64,000 nt of DNA from CAVYOD01 sp963770045 (GTDB lineage: Bacteria; Acidobacteriota; Aminicenantia; Aminicenantales; CAVYOD01), in contig CAVYOD010000029.1 of the NCBI GenBank assembly GCA_963770045.1, positions 1 to 64,000 on the forward strand, read 5' to 3'. A model generated the notes under the pieces. That model made no database searches. It saw only the letters and a list, made by a program, of their open reading frames with translations, and was not told where the DNA came from. Positions 27,491-35,894 of this stretch are shown here, one piece after another (position 1 is the first letter of the stretch; every line of letters begins with the position of its first letter). The translations under genes were made by a program, and so were the position numbers.

Positions 27491-28546
27491 CTATCCCTTC
27501 TTCTTGAGGAGAAAAGCCGAATCCCTGAGCCTGTTCTCTTTTCCGTCATGGACTGCGAACTTGCCACCGCTCCAGAGTCCGGCGGAACCAAATTCCCCCT
27601 TTTTGTTGAGGGCATAGAAATTCAGCCCGAACCGGGGCCATCCGTCCGTGTCGAGGAGCCGGGGTACGAGTTTAGTGGTCTTGACGATCCTCTCCAAGGT
27701 CTTGAGACAAGCCTCTTCCGGCGACAAACCGCGGGCCATGAACTCCACCACGGTATAGCTCCCACAATTCAGAATGTTGGCTTCGCCCCGGCCGGTTGAG
27801 CCCGCCGCACCGATTTCGTTGTCGACGTATAATCCTGCGCCGATGATCGGTGAATCGCCAACCCTTCCCGCCAGCTTGAAGGACAATCCGCTGGTTGTTG
27901 TCACTCCGGCCAGATCCCCTTTGCCATCGATGGCGATGCAGTTAATGGTCCCATGGGTCCAAGCGATTGTATCCAGACCTGGCGGATTATTTTTGATCTG
28001 AGGCGCGAGCCAGTTGTCGCGGTCGGAAAGATCTTCTTTCCAGCGCAGCCAGACTTCCCGAGCCTTGTCGGTGAGGAGGTCCTCTTCTTTGAACCCGTGG
28101 GCCTTGGCGAACTTGAGGGCGCCGTCTCCGACCAGGAGGACGTGGTCGGACCGTTCCATCACCAGCTTGGCCACCCGGGAGGGAGTCTTGATGTTCCTCA
28201 GAGCGGCGACCGCCCCCGCGCTGTGGGTCGGGCCGTGCATCACGGACGCGTCCAGCTCGACGACACCCTCTTCATTCGGAAGCCCTCCGTATCCCACCGA
28301 CATATCGTTGGGATCTTCTTCGATGATGTTCACTCCGGCGATGACTGCGTCGAGCGGGTCGCCCCCGGATCGGATCATCTCCATGGCCTTATCTGTGGCC
28401 CTCAGTCCGTTTGCGCTCGAGATGACGCACACTCTGGCGGGGCCTGACTGTGCGCCCGTCAAGCCCCGAGCTCCCGAGATCATTGAAACGGCCCCGATCG
28501 TCACTCCGGTTTTCAGGAAGTCCCGACGGGAACATTTTGGACTCAT
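27491..28546 (-). CDS. Exported N4-(beta-N-acetylglucosaminyl)-L-asparaginase (Ntn hydrolase)
   Basis: An autoprocessed Ntn hydrolase that cleaves the GlcNAc-asparagine link or related beta-aspartyl amides. ATG 28546 follows GGAGGAGG and opens a Tat signal (RRDFLKTGVTIGAVSMISGA). The N-terminal chain has ANGLRATDKAMEMI and GYGGLPNEEGVVELDASVM. The catalytic residue should be Thr200 in WTHGTINCIAID. The residue before it is Gly, as in isoaspartyl peptidases, not the Asp of classical glycosylasparaginases. VGDSPIIGAGLYVDNEIGAA supplies the substrate loop. 351 residues, normal length. It is convergent with rlpA. Confidence 0.9.
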   Translation of the reverse strand: MSPKCSRRDFLKTGVTIGAVSMISGARGLTGAQSGPARVCVISSANGLRATDKAMEMIRSGGDPLDAVIAGVNIIEEDPNDMSVGYGGLPNEEGVVELDASVMHGPTHSAGAVAALRNIKTPSRVAKLVMERSDHVLLVGDGALKFAKAHGFKEEDLLTDKAREVWLRWKEDLSDRDNWLAPQIKNNPPGLDTIAWTHGTINCIAIDGKGDLAGVTTTSGLSFKLAGRVGDSPIIGAGLYVDNEIGAAGSTGRGEANILNCGSYTVVEFMARGLSPEEACLKTLERIVKTTKLVPRLLDTDGWPRFGLNFYALNKKGEFGSAGLWSGGKFAVHDGKENRLRDSAFLLKKKG

Positions 28547-28626
28547 AAATCCTCCTCCGTTTTTCAGGGATCCATCGAACAGTCCTAAATTAGTGTATTT
28601 TGAGGAAAGAGTCAAAGCCATTAAGA

Positions 28627-28750
28627 CGTCTCTCTCGTCCTCTGGTCATATTGACTCTCTGGTCAAGAAAAGCAAAAAAAACCGAAAAGTAGTTTCTTCC
28701 TGGTGATCTTGGCAAGACAGCCGGGCGACGAGATGACGCGAGAGACCGGC
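28627..28750. repeat. Dispersed inverted-repeat element (CTCGTC family), complete copy
   Basis: The left arm 28627-28667 starts CGTCTCTCTCGTC and the right arm 28708-28750 contains GGGCGACGAGATGACGCGAG. They are related as imperfect reverse complements around a 40-base A-rich then mixed loop. The element lies between divergent genes and ends 17 bases before the -35 box of the MFS promoter. A short hairpin GGCCGC-TCCTT-GCGGCC (28748-28764) overlaps its right end. Confidence 0.65.
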
Positions 28751-28767
28751 CGCTCCTTGCGGCCAGT

Positions 28768-28795
28768 TTGACAACCTCGCGAGGGGTTGTATAAA
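28768..28795 (+). promoter_or_regulatory. Promoter with operator-like palindrome, MFS/menG operon
   Basis: A consensus TTGACA (28768-28773), 16 bases and TATAAA (28790-28795). The spacer holds a palindrome ACAACC (28771-28776)...GGTTGT (28785-28790) around TCGCGA, well placed for a repressor. The predicted start near 28802 gives a leader of about ten bases with no ribosome site before ATG 28812. Confidence 0.65.
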
Positions 28796-28811
28796 CTCTC
28801 TTCCTATTCCG

Positions 28812-29984
28812 ATGAAAAAAAAAGTCCTTGTCTCTGCTTCTCTCTTTCATTCCCTCAATGATGCCGCGACGGTGGTTGCGCCGATGGCCTTTCCGATCCT
28901 CTACAGCCAGCGTTCCCTGATCACGAGCTATTCTCAGATGGGCATCCTTTCCAACCTGGGACTTATCGTTACGATATTTGTCCAAGTCATGGTGGTCACC
29001 CTGGCCGACCGGGTTGAGTACAAAACGCTCCTGTTCGTGAGTTTCGCCGGGATATCGGCTTCCTTGGTCCTGATCACTTTTTCTTCGAGTTTCGCCCTGC
29101 TGCTGGTTTTTTATCTCCTCATGCGGGTGTTTACCAGCTTTTACCATCCCATCGGCATCGCCTGGGTTTCAAAAACGAACCCCAGCCAGGGGCTGGATTT
29201 CGCCATGGGCGTTCAGAGCGCCTCGGGCAACTTCGGAGTTTTTGTGGTCTTTGTCCTGGGCGGATACATCGCCCAGAAATTCAGTTGGAAGACTCCCATC
29301 AACCTCTGGGCCGCTCTCGTCGTCCTGCTCGGGCTGGCGAGCTTCTGGTTTGTGAGAAAGATATCTACCAAAGGAGAGGAACTCCGACAGGGCGGACTGT
29401 CCTCTTGGCTGGTCACCCTGAACCAGATCAAACCCTATCTGCTCGGGTTTATCTATGGAGGCTTCTGTTGGGCGACGACGATCTCCTTCGCCCCTTCCCT
29501 TCTCAACCACAGGTTCCAAATTCCGATGGGCAAAACCGGTCTCTACCTGGGAATCTGGATGGCCCTCGGAACCCTTGTCAACTATGTCTACGGAACCTGG
29601 AGCCGGTGGCTGGGACGCTTCAACGTCACCCTCTGTGGTCTGTTCGGCGGCTCGGCCTGTCTTTTGTTGATCGGCTTTGCGCCGCGAAAAGAGATCGTCC
29701 TGCCGGCGTTTATTTTGTATGGCGCGTTTCTCTTCCTGACCTATCCGTCGCTTCAGTCCTGGGTGGGAAGCACCGTGCCGCGGGCCCATCAGTCTCAAGC
29801 CTTCAGCCTGGCCTCGAATGTCCAGATGCTCTCCGGGGCCATGACCGTTCTGTGCGCCGGTTTTCTATCAGACCGTTTCGGCATCCACACCTCCTTCTTG
29901 TTGATTGGATTTCTGGGCGCGCTCATCGCCTTTTACTATTTAGCTCGGCGGTCCCATTTTCTGGCGAACGATAGAGCTCGATGA
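28812..29984 (+). CDS. MFS transporter (fosmidomycin-resistance-like)
   Basis: A 390-residue polytopic inner-membrane protein with about twelve hydrophobic segments and the loop-2 region TLADRVEYKTLLF typical of the major facilitator superfamily. The N-terminal LFHSLNDAATVVAP resembles the FSR (fosmidomycin resistance) branch, whose members export drugs or move small acids. The substrate is not predictable. It overlaps menG by four bases (ATGA), so they form an operon driven by the promoter at 28768. No ribosome site precedes the ATG. Confidence 0.88.
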   Translation: MKKKVLVSASLFHSLNDAATVVAPMAFPILYSQRSLITSYSQMGILSNLGLIVTIFVQVMVVTLADRVEYKTLLFVSFAGISASLVLITFSSSFALLLVFYLLMRVFTSFYHPIGIAWVSKTNPSQGLDFAMGVQSASGNFGVFVVFVLGGYIAQKFSWKTPINLWAALVVLLGLASFWFVRKISTKGEELRQGGLSSWLVTLNQIKPYLLGFIYGGFCWATTISFAPSLLNHRFQIPMGKTGLYLGIWMALGTLVNYVYGTWSRWLGRFNVTLCGLFGGSACLLLIGFAPRKEIVLPAFILYGAFLFLTYPSLQSWVGSTVPRAHQSQAFSLASNVQMLSGAMTVLCAGFLSDRFGIHTSFLLIGFLGALIAFYYLARRSHFLANDRAR

Positions 29985-30673
29985 GGAAGGGCATCCAGCG
30001 CGTCTTCTCGGAAGTCTCGGAAACATACGAGCTGGTTAACCACGTCCTGACCTTGGGCCTGGACAGGCGCTGGAGGAGGAGGGCCGCCCGAGATGCCGCC
30101 CGATCCAAAGATGGGCCGTGGTTGGATGTATGCAGCGGCACGGGGGAAATGGCCCAAAATCTGGCCGCGGAGGGCGGGGAAGGAACGATTGTCGTGTCCC
30201 TCGATTTCTCCGTCCGGATGTTGGCCAAGGCGGCCGAAAAAGCCCGCCGGGCGCGAATTTTTCTGGCTTTGGCCGAAGCTTCACGCCTTCCCTTTCCCGA
30301 CGGGACATTCGACTTGGTGACCATCTCTTTTGCGACGCGAAACATCAACCTCTCGAGGACGGTTTTGACGGAGCACTTCGAGGAGTTCCGAAGGGTCCTC
30401 AAGCCGGGCGGTCGGTTCATCAACCTGGAAACGAGCCAACCTCGCTCGAGAATTATCCGCAATCTTTTTCACCTCTACGTCGGACTGGCCGTAAAACCGG
30501 TCGGATTTTTCATTTCCGGCTCCAGGGCCGGGTACACTTACCTCTCCCAGACAATCCCCCGCTTTTACGACCCCGAGACCCTAAGAACAATCTTATTCGA
30601 GGCAGGCTTCAGGAAGGTTTCTTATGAGCGTCTTTTTTTCGGTGTTGTGGCCATTCACACGGCGATAAAATAA
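29981..30673 (+). CDS. menG: UbiE/MenG-type quinone C-methyltransferase
   Basis: A 230-residue SAM-dependent methyltransferase of the UbiE/COQ5 family, which methylates the quinone ring (demethylmenaquinone or its ubiquinone counterpart). Motifs are RVFSEVSETYELVNHVLTLG, the family N-terminal signature; WLDVCSGTGEMA for SAM; SFATRNINL; and RVLKPGGRFINLE. The C-terminal RFYDPETLRTILFEAGF is also typical. It is translationally coupled to the MFS gene. No other quinone synthesis gene is in the window, so menaquinone is an assumption. Confidence 0.9.
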   Translation: MRKGIQRVFSEVSETYELVNHVLTLGLDRRWRRRAARDAARSKDGPWLDVCSGTGEMAQNLAAEGGEGTIVVSLDFSVRMLAKAAEKARRARIFLALAEASRLPFPDGTFDLVTISFATRNINLSRTVLTEHFEEFRRVLKPGGRFINLETSQPRSRIIRNLFHLYVGLAVKPVGFFISGSRAGYTYLSQTIPRFYDPETLRTILFEAGFRKVSYERLFFGVVAIHTAIK

Positions 30674-30681
30674 AATTTCAA

Positions 30682-30720
30682 GTCTTTCTCGTCGTCTCGT
30701 CGTCTGTCTGTCTCGTCAAG
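30682..30720. repeat. Single arm of the CTCGTC repeat family
   Basis: CTCGTC, GTCTCGTC, GTCTGTCTGTCTCGTC and CAAG units lie between the convergent menG and hydrolase genes. No opposite arm is visible. Confidence 0.6.
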
Positions 30721-30760
30721 AAAATCACTTTATATTCTTAGGGATCAATCTTGCTCTTCT

Positions 30761-33124
30761 TCAAGCAGCAGGATCGATACGGAATGGTCGCCCTCCGGAG
30801 AGGTAAATTTGAAGGACTTCCCTTTGAAGATGGCTTTTTCTCTGGTTGTCAATCGAGAGTTCGTAGGTCCCTCTCTTTAGGAACTGGAGCGTAATTGTCC
30901 GTTCTACGAGCGATTTGATTTCAAAGGAGACCTGATTTTCCGCGTACAGGAAGTGCCGGATGACGGCTCCTCCGTCGGCTCTGAAGATTTCCCTCCCTTC
31001 CTCATAGAGGCGGGTTAGGGAAGAGGAAACTTCGACATCGTAGTGCCGGCCTTCTATGGTTATCCGGGATAAAGTCCCATCATCCTCAGGTTTGAGCATG
31101 CCGAACCTGAAGCCCTCCCAGGGCGTGAAATCCAAATACTCCTCGAGGGCGATGAGCGCGAACAACGGCCCCCAACTCTGGTATCTCTGACCTCCCGCCT
31201 CGCCCGTGCGGGAGTCGAAATTTTCGGGGCAGACCTGAAAGTTCTTCCAGCTCCTGAGAAAAAGCTCGGAGCTCTTCTTGGCGAACTGAGAGGCGACCGC
31301 ATCAAACCCGCAAGCCTTGAGTCCCTGGTAGACCAGATAATTGGTGGGAGGCCAGATTGTTCCCCGCCAGTTTTGCTGGTCCTTGAAGGCTGGGTCGTCC
31401 CGGGAAATGGAGGGTATAATATAATCTCCCCAGAATTCCTTGGGGTTGAGCAGATGCTCTCTCATTCGAAGAGCCCGCTTCTCATCGGGGATTCTGGCCA
31501 GAAGGGGAAAGAAATTCGCCGCCGCTTTGCGGGTGGAAAATCGCCCATCCCAGTGGCGGTCAAAATAAAAACCCTCCCGCTCGTTCCAGAGTTTTTTGTT
31601 CACCAACTCCTTTATCTTTTCGTATTCCTCGGTGTACCTTTCGAAATCCTCCCTCTTGTTCAGGATGTTGGAGATCTGAGCCAGGCACCAGGCGTCGAGC
31701 GCGTAAAGGCTGTTGAGGTCGACGCAATTCATGGTCAGAGTCCCCGTTTCTTCATTGAACGAGGCGTCGTCCCAGTTCGGCAAATCATCCTCTCCCGATT
31801 CCCAAGCGGCCCGTGTTTTGCCGGTGGCGTTTTCTTCCCAGGGCGGAATCTTCTTGGGGATCTGATCCAGGTCGGAACCCCACTCGAGAAGACCGTCACC
31901 GTTGCCGTCGCGCCGGGCCTGACCGTTCGGTTTCTTCGCCTTCCAGAAGGCATGCCATCTCTCCAGGTAGGGAAAGGAGGTACTCAAGAGCTCCATGTCC
32001 CCCAACCTCTGGAAGAGTTTGAGCACGACATACGACCCGACCGGCGGCTGGGAACGGTCGGGAGTCCCGCCGTAACGTCCCCTCCAATTCGGTATGTTTC
32101 CGTTAGGATACTGAGTTGCCAGAACGGCCTTGACAGCGTCCACAGCGTGCTTGGGGCTCTCCAAAGACAATTCCAGAGCATTGAAGAAGGAATGCCATTC
32201 GAAAACAGTCCAGTGGTCGCTCGTTCCGTCCGGTTTGGGAAAGATCCAGCGCCGGCCCGCGGGCGTGTAAAGCTGGTGACTCCCGGCTTGATAAAGAACG
32301 TTCCAGAAAAGGTTGTTGGTGATGGCCTCGGGAACTCCCTCATAAAGCCCTTTGATGGAGACGCGGTTCTTCAAGTAGCGGCTCTCCTCTTCTTCGAGGA
32401 TAGTCGCTATCGTGTTGATATTCTTGTAGCGGTAGATATGGTTACGAAGCGACCCGGCCTCCTCTCCCGTGCCGGCGACAAAATAAAGCTCTCGCTGGGT
32501 ATCCATGGAGAAAGACATGCCGAGTTCGGGACCCTCCAAGGACGTGTATGACTCGGGCTGACGATTCGTCCAGAGAAGGTAGACTGATCTTTTGGATTCG
32601 CCGCTCCTCCCCGCAACCTGGCCGTCTCCAAGGATGTTGTAGTGTCCAGAAAAATCCCAGGGGGAATAATGGACCAAAAGGAGCTTGATATACTTGGGTC
32701 CTCGAACCCTGCCGATGACCGTTCGCTCATCCATCCGGGACCACTCCAGGACAAGAGTGTCACGCTTGGCGGAAGGCTTGATCAGGATCGGGGTGTCCTT
32801 GGCTTCGTCGAGGGGAAGAAAAGGAAGGCTGAGGTCGAACTTGACGCGGGCGTATTGACCGTCGGGAGAGTTGGGGCCGACTTCAGAGACCATGAAAAAG
32901 AGGTTTTCACTGGCCGCGGTCTGATTCCCTTTCTCCACATCGAAGCGGAAAGCAAAGGCCGACTCCTTGGCCGGGATGAGCACGAGGCCGCTCCAGGCTC
33001 TCCCGTCCAGGGCGCCGATGTAGGCATCTTTCCAGGGATAATAGATCTCTCCCCGCATCCGAGGAATTCCCAGGCAAAAAAGAACCAGAGAAATTGCGAG
33101 AAGTGCCAGGACGCGGCGGCTCAT
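30761..33124 (-). CDS. Secreted GH63/MGH1-like (alpha/alpha)6 glycoside hydrolase
   Basis: A 787-residue exported protein (signal LALLAISLVLFCLGIPRM). Residues 30-260 form a beta-sandwich-like N-terminal region. The (alpha/alpha)6 barrel resembles mannosylglycerate hydrolase and GH63/GH37 enzymes. It includes TSDHWTVFEWHSFFNALE, GNIPNWRGRYGGTPDRSQPP, RRDGNGDGLLEWGSD, DDLPNWDDASF, and WRGTIWPPTNYLVYQGL with the usual acidic residues. A small C-terminal beta domain follows. It probably removes glucose or mannose residues from oligosaccharides or compatible solutes; the exact substrate is unknown. It is monocistronic and convergent with menG. Confidence 0.87.
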   Translation of the reverse strand: MSRRVLALLAISLVLFCLGIPRMRGEIYYPWKDAYIGALDGRAWSGLVLIPAKESAFAFRFDVEKGNQTAASENLFFMVSEVGPNSPDGQYARVKFDLSLPFLPLDEAKDTPILIKPSAKRDTLVLEWSRMDERTVIGRVRGPKYIKLLLVHYSPWDFSGHYNILGDGQVAGRSGESKRSVYLLWTNRQPESYTSLEGPELGMSFSMDTQRELYFVAGTGEEAGSLRNHIYRYKNINTIATILEEEESRYLKNRVSIKGLYEGVPEAITNNLFWNVLYQAGSHQLYTPAGRRWIFPKPDGTSDHWTVFEWHSFFNALELSLESPKHAVDAVKAVLATQYPNGNIPNWRGRYGGTPDRSQPPVGSYVVLKLFQRLGDMELLSTSFPYLERWHAFWKAKKPNGQARRDGNGDGLLEWGSDLDQIPKKIPPWEENATGKTRAAWESGEDDLPNWDDASFNEETGTLTMNCVDLNSLYALDAWCLAQISNILNKREDFERYTEEYEKIKELVNKKLWNEREGFYFDRHWDGRFSTRKAAANFFPLLARIPDEKRALRMREHLLNPKEFWGDYIIPSISRDDPAFKDQQNWRGTIWPPTNYLVYQGLKACGFDAVASQFAKKSSELFLRSWKNFQVCPENFDSRTGEAGGQRYQSWGPLFALIALEEYLDFTPWEGFRFGMLKPEDDGTLSRITIEGRHYDVEVSSSLTRLYEEGREIFRADGGAVIRHFLYAENQVSFEIKSLVERTITLQFLKRGTYELSIDNQRKSHLQREVLQIYLSGGRPFRIDPAA

Positions 33125-33174
33125 AATAGACCTCTGAGACGATTAATTTACGGCAAATCCAGCCTGAAAGCAAT

Positions 33175-33198
33175 CTCGTCTGTCTCGTCACAAGAATC
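33175..33198. repeat. Single arm of the CTCGTC repeat family
   Basis: CTCGTC, TGTCTCGTC and ACAAG lie upstream of the GH63-like gene, next to a heptamer repeat cluster. It is a partial copy without an opposite arm. Confidence 0.5.
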
Positions 33199-33208
33199 AG
33201 TGAAAAGA

Positions 33209-33424
33209 CTCGTGAGCAGTGAGCACTGAGCAGTGAAAAACGATAAACCAAGAACGTTTGCTGCGGCTCGGCCCTCCCGAAAAGACAGCGAAGGCGATTT
33301 AATAATAATCTGATAAACTAGCAACCAGAGGGTGAGACAATGGAGATTCCGAGCAGCGGGAGTTAGAGCCCAATAAATCGACATTTATTATTTGCTGCTC
33401 AGGGCTCACTGCTCACAACTCACT
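33209..33424. repeat. Possible miniature element bounded by inverted heptamer clusters
   Basis: The left boundary 33209-33234 has GTGAGCA-GTGAGCA-CTGAGCA-GTG. The right boundary 33394-33424 has the reverse-complement units TGCTCA-GGGCTCA-CTGCTCA-CAACTCA. Between them is about 160 bases with no gene, including a perfect hairpin AATAAAT-CGAC-ATTTATT at 33372-33389. This fills most of the 385-base gap between the GH63-like gene and the M20 gene. Confidence 0.55.
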
Positions 33425-33451
33425 TCTATTCTGCCGATTAAATATTTTGGG

Positions 33452-33480
33452 GTGATTTTCCTTTTGCACTGTGATACAGT
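33452..33480 (+). promoter_or_regulatory. Possible extended -10 promoter for the M20 peptidase gene
   Basis: TACAGT (33475-33480) is preceded by TG plus one base, with a weak -35 (GTGATT) 17 bases upstream. It is weak and listed only because no better candidate is seen. Confidence 0.3.
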
Positions 33481-33509
33481 TATACGGCATGGAGAACAGA
33501 GGAGGCGGC

Positions 33510-34640
33510 ATGGACTTCAATCTCTATTTTAAGTCCCGCCAGGGAGAGATGGCGAACCTGTTGAAAAAGCTCGTCCATCTCGAATCCCCCACTTCGGACA
33601 AAAAAGCCGTTGACGCCTGCACCGCTTTCGTCGTCCAGGAATTCAGGAAACTGGGTGCCAGAATCACGCGTCTGCCTCAGAAAGACATCGGCGACCTTTG
33701 GATCATTGAGTTCTCGGCTAAGGATAAGAGTGCCTCAAGGGACCAGATCCTGGTCCTGACCCATGCCGACACCGTCTGGCCGGTGGGAAAGATCGAACGG
33801 ATGCCTTTTTACATCTCCGGCCCAAAGGTCTTCGGCCCGGGGGTGCTGGACATGAAAGCCGGCCTGGTCATGACACTCTTCGCTCTCAGGACCATGCGAG
33901 AACTCAACCTTCGGCCCCGCAAGAAAACGGTCGTTTTCGTCAACTCGGCCGAAGAGACGGGAAGTCAGGCATCCACCAAAACGATCAAGGACCTGGCCAG
34001 AAGATCTTCGCTCGTCCTTTGTCTGGAACCGGCCCTTCCGGGCGGCGGCCTGAAGCTCCAACGGAAGGGGCGGTTGAACGTTCGGCTGGAGACGGGGGGA
34101 AGAGCGGCCCACGGCGGGTCGCCGGAAAAGGGAATCAACGCCATCGAAGAACTCATCTTCCAGCTCCGCCGTTTGAAACAGATCAGAATCCAAGGAACAA
34201 CGATCAACATCGGTCTGATCGGCGGAGGCGAACGAGACAACATGGTCGCCGAGAAGGCCTGGGCGGTTCTCGACTTCCGTTTCTGGGAAAACCGGCACAA
34301 AGAAAAGATCATCGATTTCCTCAAGCAGCTGAAGCCCCGGACCAGCGGAGCTACCGTCAAATTCAGCCTGGAGGGCGCGATCCCGCCGATGGAAAAAACA
34401 AAAGCCTCATGGGATCTCCTCCTCAGAGTGCGAGAGATGGCCTCCGGCTTAAACATCAACCTGGAAGCGGGAAAAGCAGGCGGTGGTTCGGATGGGTCGA
34501 TCGCCTCCAGCCTGGGCGTCCCCACTCTCGACGGCTTGGGCCCTGACGGAGACGGCATGCACGCCGAAACCGAGCACCTTCTCCTCCCCTCTCTTGTCCA
34601 AAGGACGGCACTATTGACCCAGCTTCTGTGGCAGCTGTGA
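33510..34640 (+). CDS. M20-family metallopeptidase (glutamate carboxypeptidase-like)
   Basis: A 376-residue two-zinc peptidase of the CPG2/ArgE group without a signal peptide. Zinc and catalytic motifs are LVLTHADTVWPVG, GVLDMKAG, VNSAEETGS and the late His in DGDGMHAETEHLLL. The dimerisation domain is between about residues 185 and 290. ATG 33510 is chosen because GGAGG lies five bases upstream; in-frame starts at 33471 and 33489 would read through that ribosome site. The substrate could be a folyl-glutamate, N-acyl amino acid or dipeptide. Confidence 0.9.
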   Translation: MDFNLYFKSRQGEMANLLKKLVHLESPTSDKKAVDACTAFVVQEFRKLGARITRLPQKDIGDLWIIEFSAKDKSASRDQILVLTHADTVWPVGKIERMPFYISGPKVFGPGVLDMKAGLVMTLFALRTMRELNLRPRKKTVVFVNSAEETGSQASTKTIKDLARRSSLVLCLEPALPGGGLKLQRKGRLNVRLETGGRAAHGGSPEKGINAIEELIFQLRRLKQIRIQGTTINIGLIGGGERDNMVAEKAWAVLDFRFWENRHKEKIIDFLKQLKPRTSGATVKFSLEGAIPPMEKTKASWDLLLRVREMASGLNINLEAGKAGGGSDGSIASSLGVPTLDGLGPDGDGMHAETEHLLLPSLVQRTALLTQLLWQL

Positions 34641-34690
34641 TTGACTCCTCTCCTGGATTTTGTTAATTTAATAGCCTGATCTTGGCTATT
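34641..34690 (+). promoter_or_regulatory. Promoter with stem-loop at the predicted start, aminotransferase/serA operon
   Basis: TTGACT (34641-34646), 17 bases and TAATTT (34664-34669). A perfect inverted repeat AATAGCC (34670-34676)...GGCTATT (34684-34690) covers the expected transcription start, suggesting an operator or a 5' hairpin. The leader to TTG 34749 is then about 70 bases. Confidence 0.45.
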
Positions 34691-34748
34691 GCTTTCCGCC
34701 TGTGCGAATGGCCTTGGATCTGATTTAAATAATTGGTGAGAGCACTTC

Positions 34749-35894
34749 TTGATAAAAAAATACTACCTCCTATCTCCCGGCCCCACGCCTGTCCCGGAGC
34801 CCGTCCTGGCCGCCGCGGCTGAGCCGATCATCCATCATCGGACCCCGGAGTTCTCAAAGATTTTCTCGGAGGTGACCGACGGGATCAAGTACGTCTTCGG
34901 CACCAAAGAAGACGCTTATGTATTGGCCAGTTCCGGAAGCGGGGTGATGGAAGCGGCCATCGTGAACACGCTTAACGCCGGAGACACAGTCCTCTCGATC
35001 AACGGAGGAAAATTCGGGGAACGTTGGGGCCATATTTGCCGAGCCTACGGTGTCAATGTCAAAGAGATTGTCCTGGATTGGGGAGCCGATTTCAGCAAAG
35101 AGCGGCTCGCGGCTGAGCTCAGAGCGGACCCCGGCGTCAAAGCCGTGTTGGCCACGTTCTCAGAAACATCGACAGGAACGATCTACGATATCAAAGGCTA
35201 TGGTGAAGTTGTTGCTCCAACAAACGCCCTCCTGGTCGTCGACGGAATCTCCGGCATCGGCGCGGCCCCGTGCCCGATGGATGACTGGAAGATCGACGTT
35301 CTGGTGTCCGGTTCGCAAAAGTCCTTCATGATTCCTCCCGGATTGGGCTATATCGCCTTCAGCCCCAAAGCCTGGAAACTGGTCGAAAAGGCTACTCTCC
35401 CCCGTTTCTATTTCGACGCCCGCAAGTTCCGCAAAAGCCTGGAAAATCAGACGACTCCATATACTCCGGCTATTTCTTTGATCATTCAGCAAAAGAAGTC
35501 GCTCGAGATGATCAAGTCCATCGGGTTGGAAAATCTCTACGAGCACCACCGAATCTTGGGTGAGGCAACCCGGGCCGGCGTGAAGGCTCTCCGGCTGGAG
35601 CTTCTCTCTCAGAAGCCCGGCAACATGCTGACGGCCGTCAAGGTCCCGCCCGGAATTGACGGCGTCAAGCTGGTGAAGACGATGCAGAGTAAATTTAGAG
35701 CCTACGTTGCGGGAGCCCAGGACCCTCACAAAGGTCAATTTTTGCGGATCGCTCACCTGGGCTACATGGGCGGATTTGACGTCATCACCGCCCTGGCCGC
35801 CCTGGAAATGGCTCTCAGCGACCTCGGCTATGAATTTGAAAAAGGCGGCTCGATCAAGGCTGCCGAGATCATACTAAAGGAGAACTGGCAATGA
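34749..35894 (+). CDS. Class V aminotransferase (serine/alanine-glyoxylate or phosphoserine-like)
   Basis: A 381-residue PLP enzyme. The N-terminus KYYLLSPGPTPVPEPVLAAA and the PLP-lysine segment VSGSQKSFMIPPGLG match the alanine/serine-glyoxylate aminotransferase group. It overlaps serA by four bases (ATGA), so it probably supplies or uses phosphohydroxypyruvate or a hydroxypyruvate/glyoxylate partner in serine synthesis. In several lineages such enzymes replace SerC. The start is a TTG with only a weak GGTGAGAG ribosome site; no ATG is available upstream of the conserved region. Confidence 0.9.
   Translation: MIKKYYLLSPGPTPVPEPVLAAAAEPIIHHRTPEFSKIFSEVTDGIKYVFGTKEDAYVLASSGSGVMEAAIVNTLNAGDTVLSINGGKFGERWGHICRAYGVNVKEIVLDWGADFSKERLAAELRADPGVKAVLATFSETSTGTIYDIKGYGEVVAPTNALLVVDGISGIGAAPCPMDDWKIDVLVSGSQKSFMIPPGLGYIAFSPKAWKLVEKATLPRFYFDARKFRKSLENQTTPYTPAISLIIQQKKSLEMIKSIGLENLYEHHRILGEATRAGVKALRLELLSQKPGNMLTAVKVPPGIDGVKLVKTMQSKFRAYVAGAQDPHKGQFLRIAHLGYMGGFDVITALAALEMALSDLGYEFEKGGSIKAAEIILKENWQ

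Noticed and set aside
27489..27799. C-terminal extension of the RlpA frame
   Set aside because: It lies antisense to the asparaginase gene and follows a one-base frame break; the other frame gives a normal SPOR ending.
28748..28764. Rho-independent terminator
   Set aside because: The 6-base stem is not followed by a T run and lies upstream of a promoter between divergent genes.
33209..33424. CRISPR-like array
   Set aside because: Units are seven bases, contiguous and imperfect, without unique spacers, and no cas genes are present.
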